The position numbers and the translations under genes were made by a program. A stretch of 30,000 bases of DNA, from positions 27,501 through 57,500 of the forward strand of contig LUCW03000084.1 in the NCBI GenBank assembly GCA_001586965.3, in the 5' to 3' direction. This DNA is from Sphaeroforma sirkka. Taxonomy: Eukaryota > Opisthokonta > Ichthyosporea > Ichthyophonida. Positions 21,301 through 30,000 of this stretch are shown here, one piece after another (position 1 is the stretch's first letter; the number at the start of each line of letters is the position of its first letter). The notes below the pieces were generated by a model that saw nothing but the letters and a program-made list of their open reading frames with translations, was not told the DNA's origin and ran no database searches.

Positions 21301-21612
21301 CAAACACACTCGCACTTTCTTTAGTTCTCCAGATTGAGTATACTCTGGCATGGCGAGCAAGGGTAAGTTGACGGAAGTGGCTGTATCCCTTTGAACTATG
21401 ACCAAATCTTGAATCCACTTCTGCACCTGTCTATCTACCCATGGTATCCATTTGTCTGCTACAAAGTTTTTTACTGCCTTCCGCATCCTTGCAGCTTGAT
21501 CTGGTGTCACTGGCAATCTAACTTCGTCTCCTTCCAGTCTGCACCTGTCCTTTTCTCGAATACCGTCATTGTCCCTCAGTTCCTTGTCTAGTTCCAGGCG
21601 AACACCGGTTTC
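18329..21612 (-). pseudogene. Element Z pol: RT, RNase H, methyltransferase-like domain, integrase, chromodomain
   Basis: This part copies the element RNA and inserts the DNA. RT shows the catalytic Asp in TTLDLTAAYH and YLDD (residues 108 and 167-170 counted from 21516). RNase H shows ETDASDYG, KELLAL and TDHKAL. An in-frame TAA (20158-20160) stands where W has CAA. From 20121 comes a domain with VDVFAS and NPPW (residues 6-11 and 42-45), resembling the N6-adenine methyltransferase-like domain of DIRS elements, then integrase: His 182/186, Cys 217/220, catalytic Asp 248, Asp 307 and Glu 343 (D,D-35-E). The GPYVVKAR region follows, then the chromodomain (EYLVRWRDG, PTWES), reachable only after a one-base loss near 18515; it ends at TAA 18329-18331. 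The 18256-20121 frame ends in unrelated sequence for that reason. Confidence 0.85.
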
Positions 21613-22113
21613 CTAGGTCAAATCTGGTGGTCGTCTCAACGGTATTGGTTCCAATAGTTTGTCTAGCTCCGTTGGATCTATGGGTGAGAATGGCGATTGA
21701 AGGCCTCCCACGTATAGCCCTAAGCCAGGCATAAGATCCTGGCCTACGATCGCGTCGATAGCCGGTGGTAGATTCATTAGCTCGAAAGACTGTTCTGTGA
21801 GCTCTAGACCATATCGTACTGGAGTTTGTACGGTTGAGCCTATTCGCCGTGTACGAAGACTACGATCAGCTAGGTATATATAGGATCCATCCGGAGCCGA
21901 CTTAATTTGCAATCCCCAATCGTGTGCGGATGTCGAATCAATGCAACTTCTGTTTGCCCCAGAATCCACTAACGCCCTGCATGTCTTACCGTTAATCAGG
22001 ATGGATATGAATACTCGATTGTCCATTGAAAGTAATGGATCTTTGATCGATAGTATCACAGGTGTGCTAGACGGGAAAACTAAAGTTGCATCTACATCCG
22101 ACACCCTTACGTC
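21613..22113 (-). pseudogene. Element Z aspartic protease (retropepsin)
   Basis: ALVDSGANRSC (Asp 47 of the 22104-21613 frame) is the catalytic motif, and IVGQDLMPGLG is the typical second half. The protease matures Gag-Pol. It is in the same reading frame as the upstream nucleocapsid and the downstream RT but is bounded by TAG codons on both sides (22114-22116 and 21613-21615). The domain itself looks intact. I label it a pseudogene because the polyprotein is interrupted, unless the TAGs are read through. Confidence 0.8.
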
Positions 22114-24174
22114 CTATTCCTGATCGCTGCCTATGGTTTCCCACGTTGCATCCTCTTCTAACTCACCCTGTTCGATTTCGTCTGGGTGTGCCAGTATGGA
22201 AGCAATGTGTGTGTCTGTAGGCGTGGTCTCCTCCTGCTCCGTTTGCTGGTTGTCCGAGTCTGTTAGAGCCGTAATGGTGTTGACCGCGGGCAAACTCTTA
22301 TCGAAGGATACGCCTTGCTTAAATCCTCGGCCCGAGCTGGATGTGAATCCAACCCTTTTGTTCGACTGGTAGTGCTTGCAGGATGATATATGCCTGAAAC
22401 TGGGTGGGGCACCCGCTCTGCACGCGTAACACGTGGTGGTCGTAGACGTGCTTGTGCGTTGTGTGCTGCCTCCTCCTGTATTCGTATTCAAATTACGATC
22501 TCGTTGTTGGGCTGGAAACTGTCTCTACGCCTATCCCCCCACATTCATCTGTGTCCGTACCCGTTGTCTGAGGATGGCATCGGTTTCTTGTATGTCTGGA
22601 TTTAAAATGCGGAGAAGGTCTTCAGTCTCCAGGTGGTCCCAACCTATGTGGTGTTGTAGCGTGCGTTCATACGTCATATTACCTGTCAGGTCCTCGAGGG
22701 CCTGTATGAGGCAGTGATTAAGCAACCGCTTAGGAAAGTCCTTGCCCTTATCTGCTCGCTCCCAGGCTCTCTTGTGAACTTCCACAATCTTGTTCAAATG
22801 TTCCCTGGCTGACTCTACACCCTTGGTGCGGGGATTACCCTTCGCCAACTTCTTAAAGGTAGGGTCTACGGTGGCCTTGCTCTCATGTTGACAGATTTGG
22901 TCTATGACCTGTTCCGCCGGATATACCCTCAGCTCATTATGGTTGTCACGGAGATAGTCAATTGTGGCCTTTGCTGCCTTAAAATGTATGAGTACCTTAT
23001 AGAACCAACGTACCATCCACGACTCATCTAGTCCTGAGACATGGGCGTTCTTCAGTGCCTCTTCTAGCGCCCCTCGTGTGTCTCTATCGGCTGTGCTGCT
23101 TAATTGATAACGGTCTAAAGGCCAATCGGGCCATGTCCGTGGCTCCGGAGCTCTGTTCTTCCTGATAGCTTCCAATTGAGTATTCAACGCTCCTTTCAGT
23201 GTATCGATCGTGGACGTTAGTAATGTACATCTTGGGACATCGTAGTTTCCCTGTGCTCGACAAAGTTCATCCACAAAGAAAGATATCTTCCCTTCGAGGC
23301 GTTGACACATGGCTCGGCGATGCTCGTTCCACTGCGCTGGTGTCATGATCGACTCTCTCGCCTGTTCGTCTTTGTGCGGTCGTTTTCTGCTGCCATGAAC
23401 ATTACCGTCGTCGACATCACTAGACTTGCGCTTACCGTCGTCGACGTCACTATACTTGCGCTACCGTCGTCAACGTAACTAGCCTTGCGCATATCCTGTA
23501 TCGATCGCGCGAAGTCTCGGTGCTGTCGGCTGAGTTCCCATCGTCTACGTAGTTGTTTTGATAATCCCCATGTGGGTCGCTCAAATATTGCTCTAGCTGT
23601 CGGCCCCTGATTTCGTCAGAGTTTTGCTGACGAGTGCCCGTGGCCCACCCTGACATATTTCTATGCCGTTGGACTTGTCGCTCATCCCCGTTGCCTGCGA
23701 GGGAATCCTGACTTGCACTGGTAAAACTCCCCGATCGAGTTCGCTTTCGAGTGAAATCTCGTTCAGGTGCTCGGTGAAAGGACTGCCATGAATGCGGTCT
23801 ATCACCCGCTGAATGAATGCCCGAAGTACCTCGGACATTGGCTACCCTGTGTCGCTCAGCTGCTGGTTCAGCAGACTTTGAACGACTAGTATGTCTAATC
23901 ACAAATTGCACCTCACTGTCTTCTGGATCTGCTCTCCTCTTGCCGATAAGCGAGACCCGTGCCCCAACTGATGTCGCCTGCTTGCTGCCTGGCCCACGTC
24001 TTGGTCTGTCTGTTCATATCGCGGTTGTTCATCTCTTCGACGCGATGCTACTGTCTGGCGCGAAGAAGCTGTGCCTCCTTGGTGGGTCTGCTCGAAATCT
24101 GACAAAGATCTCTGGGTTGCTTTGCCGTCGCGACGAGTGCGTCGAGGGCTACGGGGTGTTGGACGCATAGGCAT
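22114..24174 (-). pseudogene. Element Z gag: Arg-rich N-terminus, capsid, zinc-knuckle nucleocapsid
   Basis: It starts at ATG 24172-24174 (MPMRPTPRSPRR), with a basic Arg/Ser/Gln-rich N-terminal part. A frameshift near 23900 and another near 23460 separate it from the capsid-like region (23346-22531), which is helical with conserved Trp and Tyr. The second shift lies in a three-unit 30-bp repeat encoding KRKSSDVDDG-like decapeptides. Two TAG codons (22531-22533 and 22525-22527) interrupt the frame before the nucleocapsid (22491-22114), where a zinc knuckle reads C-x2-C-x9-H-x3-C (Cys 21, 24, His 34, Cys 38), longer than the usual CCHC. An acidic tail precedes the TAG at 22114-22116. Gag packages the element RNA. 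Capsid to chromodomain is one frame from 23346 to about 18515 apart from stops. Confidence 0.75.
23401..23490 (-). repeat. 30-bp coding tandem repeat in gag of element Z, three units
   Basis: The CTTGCG markers fall at 23425, 23455 and 23484, giving spacings of 30 and 29 bp. Two units code for a KRKSSDVDDG-like decapeptide; the third lost one base (about 23461), creating the gag frameshift. Confidence 0.75.
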
Positions 24175-25748
24175 CTTGATGTTAAGACTTCGATGTATGG
24201 CTTTGTGTTGTTGATGAATAGTTGGTCCAGATTGAAGGAGTGTCGGCTATTATATAATAGTTGACTTCAGCCATTTGTGTTACACACTTTCTTCCACCGT
24301 TCTCCTCTCGTGATACCAAAATAGCTAATTATCATTGAATCATGTTGATGTCTACAAGGTCTGCTTGCGGGTCCCCGAAAACTCGTTGCGCTCGAATACA
24401 CCTTGCTCCTTAATGATTGCTAATCATTTTGTTTGGGTTGGTTTTGTTAATGAGTACTCGTTTTGCTCTCCTTTGCTCTGCCTATAGGAGTAATTAAGAG
24501 TTGCTGATAGACTCGAAGCGTGTTCAATGATCAACCGCCTGTCGTGTTCTAGCGTTCTGAATGCTCCTTTAATCCAACCTTCGGACCACTGTACTCCAAC
24601 ATCAATCAAATCCGAGGCCTGCAGCCAGGAAGTTCAGGTCAAGGTTCCCAAGAATAACCTTGAAGCCCAAGGTAGATACATCGGTTATGAAGTTGGAAAA
24701 CCAAAAACAAATTCCTTATTCAAACCAACTTGAGTGTACTTGCACGATGCCTGATAAGTGCTGTCTACTTTTGCATGTACTATTTCTTCTGTACCTTGCA
24801 AGAGTCCGCTGCATCTTGACGATTCGCCTTATACGTCGGTGATAACGTTCTCCTTAGTTTTCACCAACAATCATACAACCGTACCAGGCTATGTTGGTCC
24901 TACGGCTGATTCACTTACGTTGACTTCCTTTCTCTCTAGAATGGAAATTTAAGTATATATATGTATATATGTATATATATATACGAAAATGTATTCTGTC
25001 TTGTAACATCGGTAAATATGTCTTCTAGTTGTGTGTTGGTCGTGGGTTCGATATCCCCCGTGATATATTTTTTTCTATGCTTTCGTGACCATCGAAGTTC
25101 GCGCATGCAACGATGGCGAACATTCGACTCCGAGATATTTTCGAAAAATCGATCTTCTAACCATGCCAGTCTTTTCGTCTAGCCAATTGATTACCAAAAC
25201 TTGCTCCCTTAGTTGATATTTGTTGAAAATACGAGTTGAAATCTCATTTTTTCTGTCTCAGTTTCTCCCAAACTGTGCCTAGCTCCTCTTCTGCATTGCT
25301 ACCTGTCTCACGCGCGATTAATTCACACGTTTCCATTCTACGTCGCCTGACACTGTCGATTCTACATTGCTACCTGCTTTTCTTGATCACCTCTATCTGC
25401 CCTTTGTCGTCGCTGTACTCGCCCACACCTATGAAAATCTGCCATATCGACCTTCTCTACGCCAAATTACGTTCTTCTATACCCCTAACTGCGATACTGC
25501 ATCATGTTCGTGTTGTGTGGATTGACTAGGCCAGTCAAAACATTGTTCAAACGTCCTATGACTGCTAATTAGTCAGAGGGAGGCCTTGATTGTCAACGAC
25601 GGCCTGAAAAGTCGCATTGGAATTGAAGTATCTGGATTTTCGGACCGAAGATGGATTAAAAAAATCAAAAGAAGAATGAATGGTTGTTGGGAAATGGTCG
25701 GATGACTAATTAATCTATAAAATTTTAGAAATTTAAAATGCTAAAAAT

Positions 25749-25866
25749 TGCATATATTACTAATCACTCCAATTTGCTCTAGATTTAAAATAATTTTAAA
25801 AATATGCATAAAATATAAATATATATATATATAAATCACGCAAGTGTATCAAACCGAGCAAAACGG

Positions 25867-25908
<42 letters not shown>

Positions 25909-25940
25909 TAAAATTAGTAGCATTCGACCGGATGGTCGGA

Positions 25941-25992
<52 letters not shown>

Positions 25993-26172
25993 GAAAAAAA
26001 AGAAGAAGAAATAAAATGCTCATCAGCTAAATAAAATGGGCACCTGTTAATCTCTGCATATATTACTAATCACTCCAATTTGCTCTAGATTTATAATAAT
26101 AATAAAATCTGCATGATGTATATATATATATATATGAAAATCACGCAAACGTATCAAACCGAGCAAAACGGA
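25749..26172 (+). repeat. Direct repeat pair of about 118 bp (25749-25867 and 26055-26172)
   Basis: Both copies start TGCATATATTACTAATCACT, pass a (TA)n tract and end TATCAAACCGAGCAAAACGGA. They differ mainly in A/T-rich indels and TA length. The 187 bp between them include GACCGGATGGTCGGAT and a TA run. Confidence 0.8.
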
Positions 26173-26196
26173 AGGTGGGGATTTCTTTTCACTTAT

Positions 26197-26350
26197 CTGT
26201 GCTCGGAAGACTTTGCTCCTGTCGTAGTTTGCAAGCTCCTTTCGGCTATCCGGTTCTGAGGGAGATCAACTCCCCTGTGCTCGGAAGACTTTGCTCCTGT
26301 CGTACTTCACAAGCTCCTTTCAGCTACCCGGTTCTGAGGGAGATAACTCC
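26197..26350 (+). repeat. 78-bp tandem duplication in the leader of element Z
   Basis: Units begin at 26197 and 26275 (CTGTGCTCGGAAGACTTTGC) and end GGTTCTGAGGGAGATAACTCC-like. They differ at several positions. The duplication lies about 90-240 bp inside the 5' LTR, in the transcribed leader. Confidence 0.85.
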
Positions 26351-26437
26351 TGTAATTCGTCAATAAAATGAACTTCTCCGTCCACTATTATCCTCGAGAT
26401 AAAATCGAATAATACACCTAAAGTAACTAGTAAAAAA

Positions 26438-26617
26438 TGTAGTAAACACATCAAAATACGATACTAAAACCTACTGAGTCTCCCTGAGGCTCAGTGCGGT
26501 GTATTTATTCTTATATTTGATTGTCTACGTGGTCTACAAATAATTCACCTCGTGTGAATTAATTGTAAATTAATTCTAACTCCACACTGATAGTGGTTTA
26601 AGGGGACTTTTACCACA
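26438..26617 (-). repeat. 5' LTR of element Z (180 bp)
   Basis: It is identical by eye to 17734-17913 and in the same orientation. AATAAA is at 26504-26509 (minus), with hairpins at 26473-26495 and 26542-26560. It is read as the 5' LTR because it lacks an upstream PPT and is followed on the minus strand by the leader. It breaks a copia-like gag on its upstream side. Confidence 0.85.
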
Positions 26618-27917
26618 TAGGTCATCGTAGTCATCCTCACTAGAGCTGTCGAGTAAAAGTCCTGGCGGTCCGTCGCCTTCGTCCGAACTACAAGTTGTAT
26701 TATTTAGAATAAGCTGTGATAGTTCTCTCTCGTCCGGCTCGGTGTTTGGCTTCATCCCAAATCCAGGGCAATTTCGGGGGGGTTGCCATGGTGGCTTCTT
26801 GCATGTCATCATCTGACAATTCGACGTCAGATTCAACATAGTCGGCAACTGCTGAGAATCCCCTAACGCCTTCATTGTCACTACTCGAATTTTGCTCATC
26901 ATTCATGTCCAAGTTAAACGTTACTTTAGGAGGCTTACACATTTCCTCCCTCGAGTAGTATCCTCTTACGTTAGATGCTTTTCTGAAAATTCATTACGTT
27001 TATCTTGATGATAGTTGGGTTTCTTCGACGGATAGTCGGCACGTCGTGAGTAGGGTGTAGATTTCGGTGTTGATTAGTCCTTGCGGTAAGACTTGGACTC
27101 ATCAGCTCCATTACGGTGATGTCGTTCGTCGGAATTATTTCCACGATTGTTGGAGTATTGGTTTTCATGTTCCCTGCGGTCAGAGTAGACGTGCGGTCTG
27201 GGTCTGCGATGCTTGAATCGGCAATCACGAGCAAGGTGACCTGGTTTGCTACAATTGAAGCACTTTCGGTCTGTTCTGGCAGAAAGTGCTTTCACTCCTC
27301 CTCGAGTCTCTGTATTGGAGGTCGATGTTTGAATTTCCTCCATATCGAATTTTCGGAGATATTCGCAGAGCTCCTCGTAACTCATGACGTCAGTATCAAC
27401 TGTGTTGAGATGAGTTCTTGCTGCTTTAAAACGTTCATCGAGACCTTCCTTCAAGACGGTCTTCAAGTCAATCTCAGACGGTGGAGCCTCGCGTTTCTCC
27501 AATTCCATTTTCTTCAAATTAATATCACCAATAAAGGCCTGCAAAGTTTCATTACTCTTCTGAGTTTTAGCCCAGAGCTCCTTTCTCAAACGGCCAATTC
27601 CTCCCTGGGTGTTAATCTTAAATTTGGTTTCCAATGCCTTGAAAAGTGCGTGGGGTTCTTTATGATACGGAGTAACTCCTGTTGAAGTCGTCGAGAGATC
27701 GTATGATAATTGACTCAGACGCAGCTCCACGATCCTCTTGAGTAAACGTTTCACGTTGAGTCTCATAGTAGTCGTCGGGGGGTTTTGCGGCTTCGATCAG
27801 TTGTAGGCGACCCTGTTTCATCAGGATCATATCCAATTGAGCTTTCCATTGGTCCCATTGGACCGGCTTGTCCAACATCAGGAATTTAACCTTTAGTTTC
27901 AAATCGAAGCTTGTCAT
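26618..27917 (-). pseudogene. Copia-like gag (Ty1/copia family), frameshifted and truncated
   Basis: The start is ATG 27915-27917 (MTSFDLKLKVKFL), followed by the WDQWKAQLDMIL region typical of the copia Gag N-terminus. A frameshift near 27660 leads to the second frame (to 27074), with ALFKALETKFK, a helical capsid part and a CCHC zinc knuckle CFNCSKPGHLARDC (27221-27262). An Arg/His-rich tail stops at 27074. After another shift, 26942-26700 (CKPPKVTFNLD) and then 26700-26618 give an acidic Ser/Asp/Glu stretch. The sequence is cut at 26617 by the Z 5' LTR. The protease DSG motif, integrase and RT of this element are not present downstream. Capsid and nucleocapsid roles follow from family knowledge. 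Confidence 0.7.
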
Positions 27918-27999
27918 TCTCAGAGAAGAGGTGAAACGGACCTTATAAGTTATTGTCCTCAGATATTAAAGTATCTTAAAGTGTTTTAAGCTTTAAGTG

Positions 28000-28416
28000 A
28001 ATAGTTGTGATTTATTTGATTCGAGTCCCTGCTTTTATACGCATTGGACTCGTAATCCTTGAGCCATTTAAAAGACACCTCTTAAGGTGAAAAAGGTTCT
28101 CACTGAATCTATGATCCAATCCAAAGGCAGTGTCGCCACGTCTTCAACTGATCGTGGCTTCCATTGTAATTTTTGGCCTTATACGTTAAGATTGTACTCC
28201 TCCGATATGTTTTAGGGTTTAGAGATTTTCTATGATACTGTTTCTGTACTCCTGGCACTTCGGCTCCGAGATTAATTTCCATCTGTAATATTTCTGTGTC
28301 CCTCTCTGAATTTAGATTCTCTCCTTGGTTGATGCTGGGATAAACCTTGTTGAGCCTCCGGTGGTTGACCGTAGTTTTATGCTTGGTAAACAATCTTGGT
28401 TTACTGTGATCAATAC
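28000..28416 (-). repeat. Probable 5' LTR of the copia-like element (inner end uncertain)
   Basis: Its outer 50 bp (28367-28416) equal 1-50, where the same sequence follows a PPT; here it lies upstream of a TATA box and gag. Together these fit LTR U3-R. I cannot place the inner end or primer-binding site; 28000 is a guess. An ORF of 104 codons crosses it (28109-28423) but is better explained as chance. Confidence 0.4.
28032..28039 (-). promoter_or_regulatory. TATA box upstream of the copia-like gag
   Basis: The minus strand reads GCGTATAAAAGCAGGG, a consensus TATA box 115-122 bp upstream of the gag ATG. If 28416 is the LTR start, the box lies about 380 bp into the LTR, as expected for the U3/R boundary. 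Confidence 0.55.
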
Positions 28417-29258
28417 GCGTCACCTTTGCAGTGTCAACACTACCTGCATCCCAAAGTATTCCACTCTAGCCTTCACCATCATCACCTCCCGCGGAATTCT
28501 GACCATTACCACCAGCTCTTATCCCTAAAAACCCTACAATGTCCTGGCTTCGTCGCAAACTGCTGTCATTTCTGATCCATCACATTCTGAAGATTTTGGC
28601 TACGAGCATTATCTTGGAGCCTTTTATCTCGAGCCAATCCCAATCACAACAGTCCTGGCAACCTACCTGGTTTCTTCGATACTGCCACAGCTCTTACGGC
28701 CAGTACCACTTACCTGAAGCACCAGTACAAGTCTTGCAAATGCCACCCTCCTGATACGACATATTCACCGGTTAATCGATTTCCAGCATTATCTTCTACA
28801 ACAACAGATCATTGTTCTCACTCCCAAGATTCAATCTGTTCGCTCTAAGTAGATGACACAGTACCTAAAAACATAGCTAGTGCCTGAAAATTCAGGTTTC
28901 GAATCCAACTGTCCGTGACAACTTGCTACCACACAATATTGGACGTGAGTATCTCAGTATGGCTGTCAGGAAGAATCATGCAAAGGCCATATGAAGCAGT
29001 CAAACGATAGCGCTTTCAAATAGGGATCACGACAGGACCAGATGATCAAGCACATGTCATTTATTCACAGCGGCAATTGTCATATTCTACTTGGGTGTGA
29101 TCTACATAGCTCAGCTGATTTGGTTGAGTGAGAGAAGCACAGGCATCTCACTCAACAAAAGCCAAAAATTCTGAATGAAGTCATCTATACACTCCCTCTA
29201 AGATGAAAGTACCCAGACTGTGGTGCGTGGCGTAGGCAGCTGTCTACAACTCACTCAA
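28417..29258. other. No gene recognised
   Basis: The sequence is moderately AT-rich with short ORFs only. A TTTCGAATCCAAC stretch at 28897-28909 and TAGCTCAGCTG at 29107-29117 each look like half of a tRNA promoter. They are in the wrong order for one gene and no cloverleaf fits. Confidence 0.4.
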
Positions 29259-29529
29259 TCACTTCCAATCCCCTCGTCGGCTCGCACCCGCCGCGGCATC
29301 CGATGCAGTGGTTGGTACAACATTTGCGTTGTGATTGTAAACTCCACACAGCTTGCGCAGCACTGGCGTCAGCTCAACGTTGGTGAGACATCGCGCAAAC
29401 ACACATTGCAGTGTGTGGCGAGCATCAGCAGGCGTGTAGGACAGCAGCGTAGGGAGACCTTCCATCACCTGCGCGCACACCTCAACGCTGTAGGGAGGCT
29501 CGAGGCTCTCCAGAAAGGTGGCGATGAAT
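29259..29529 (-). CDS. Last exon of a host gene, partial; weak likeness to NELF-C/D (TH1) C-terminus
   Basis: On the minus strand a strong acceptor (T/C-rich tract, then CCGTAG at 29530-29535) opens a frame of about 90 codons to TGA at 29259-29261. The first base (29529) completes a split codon. The protein reads FIATFLESLEPPYSVEV and continues as amphipathic helices (PADARHTLQCVF, LTPVLRKLCGVYN), ending in an Ala/Thr/Ser-rich tail. Its G+C is higher than its surroundings and codon use is orderly, unlike the relic retroelements. The PPYS pattern after a hydrophobic helix recalls the C-terminus of negative elongation factor C/D from memory, but a general helical-repeat protein is equally possible. 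Upstream exons lie beyond the window. Confidence 0.5.
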
Positions 29530-30000
29530 CTACGGAGAAAACAGAAGTGTGTTGAGAAAAAGGTTTGCGACCTGTTGTCAATACGCAATGATGTGATGTT
29601 TGCACCCTGTGTGTTGTTGAGTACTTATGTAGAAGGTTGTAGCTAGACTCCGTCACATGAAATGCAATGGCGAGCGGAAGTCTGCGAGCTTAATGTGTGT
29701 ATGGGGGCTATAAGGTTCGATGCTATGAACGGTTAAGACGAAACCTCACAAGCCAGTACAAGCAAGGGTTTAGGTAAAACCAAAACCCTAATATAATGGC
29801 GCAGAGTTTGAGTATGGACGGCTAACCAGTTTAATAGTAAGTTGTGCATGCTCAATGAATAATGGGCAATGAGTGGGGACGAAGCATGCACAACCAACTC
29901 AGAGCCACACACAGACACAAGCAGAATACATTGACGCAGAACGACATGTCACACACTACGAATCACGCCCACACCTAATCAGAATACCCACAGAAGAAAT
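29530..30000 (-). other. Probable intron upstream of the host exon, running off the window
   Basis: No further exon with an acceptor-donor pair and coding character is visible in these 471 bp, so the intron is at least this long. Its 3' end has a clear polypyrimidine tract. Confidence 0.4.

Larger units (their letters stand above)
24175..26437 (-). other. Leader (5' UTR) of element Z, about 2.3 kb, non-coding
   Basis: The stretch lies between the 5' LTR and the gag start. It has several TA tracts (24951-24985, 25816-25900, 25943-25987, 26116-26135), a 118-bp direct repeat and a 78-bp tandem duplication. No ORF here has a recognisable domain. It begins (minus strand) TTTTTTACTAGTTAC after the LTR, where the primer-binding site should be; I cannot identify the primer. 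A TA-rich TTATATAATAG at about 24250-24260 is noted without a role. It may also contain an older insertion. Confidence 0.55.
17734..26617 (-). mobile_element. Element Z: apparently full-length chromovirus (8.9 kb)
   Basis: The boundaries are two identical 180-bp LTRs (17734-17913 and 26438-26617, both minus). Between them, in transcription order, lie a long leader (26437-24175), gag (24174-22114), protease, RT, RNase H, a methyltransferase-like domain, integrase and a chromodomain (to 18329), a repeat-bearing 3' UTR and a PPT (17914-17921). Identical LTRs imply recent insertion. The coding region nonetheless carries in-frame stops and at least three frameshifts. The flanks (GAGCC, TAGGT) show no target duplication: the left flank is element W and the right flank is a copia-like gag. 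The left flank belongs to a related element, so nested insertion followed by rearrangement, or an assembly join, is possible. Confidence 0.8.

Noticed and set aside
26175..26366. 63-codon plus ORF with an internal duplication
   Set aside because: The repeat unit (78 bp, a multiple of three) keeps it open; it lies in the leader on the strand opposite to the element.
28109..28423. 104-codon minus ORF upstream of the copia gag
   Set aside because: It lies in the probable LTR; its first 50 bp equal the repeat at 1-50, which is next to a PPT. A chance ORF is more likely.
28890..29120. tRNA-like B-box (28894-28910) and A-box (29107-29117) sequences
   Set aside because: B box precedes A box on the plus strand, spacing is wrong, and no acceptor or anticodon stem can be formed. 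A decayed SINE is possible but unsupported.

Overview
This is a eukaryotic, transposon-dense stretch of DNA. The clearest host gene (10180-11549, + strand) is a three-exon R-SNARE of the VAMP/synaptobrevin type. Its SNARE motif and transmembrane tail look more metazoan-like than fungal. With GT-AG introns of about 400-700 bp, long TA/TG microsatellites and many chromodomain LTR retroelements, this suggests a non-fungal opisthokont (holozoan) protist, for example an ichthyosporean. The lineage is inferred from one gene and is tentative. A second host gene is seen only as its last exon at the right edge (29259-29529, - strand).

Most of the rest is LTR retrotransposon, nearly all on the minus strand. 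From the left: (1) 1-506, a probable 3' end of a Ty1/copia-like element; (2) 507-4406, element Y, the 3' half of a chromovirus (Ty3/gypsy with chromodomain) with 3' LTR, polypurine tract (PPT) and tandem-repeat 3' UTR; (3) 4407-7376, element X, the gag and 5' pol of a different Ty3-like family, fused to Y inside the reverse transcriptase; (4) 7377-10179, AT-rich DNA with no convincing gene; (5) the VAMP gene; (6) 11550-14059, intergenic DNA with a TA/TG microsatellite block, then a 33-bp T-rich minisatellite to 15053; (7) 15054-16718, a compact non-autonomous LTR element (plus strand) sharing LTR and 3' repeats with Y; (8) 16719-17733, element W, gag and pol pieces of a Z-like element fused head to head; (9) 17734-26617, element Z, an apparently complete chromovirus with two identical 180-bp LTRs; (10) 26618 to about 28416, gag and probable LTR of a copia-like element related to position 1-50; (11) 28417-30000, unassigned sequence, then the host exon and its upstream intron.

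Element Z ties the window together. Its pieces fall in the expected order on the minus strand: 5' LTR, long leader, gag, protease, RT, RNase H, a methyltransferase-like domain, integrase, chromodomain, repeats, PPT, 3' LTR. Y and Z share an unusual pol layout, with a DIRS-like NPPW methyltransferase-type domain between RNase H and integrase. Their 3' UTR tandem repeats are alike. In both LTR families an AATAAA is followed within 5-8 nt by a GC-rich hairpin. Z's LTRs are identical, yet its coding frame carries several in-frame stops, four of them TAG, and some frameshifts. All comparisons were made by eye within the window; no database search was possible.
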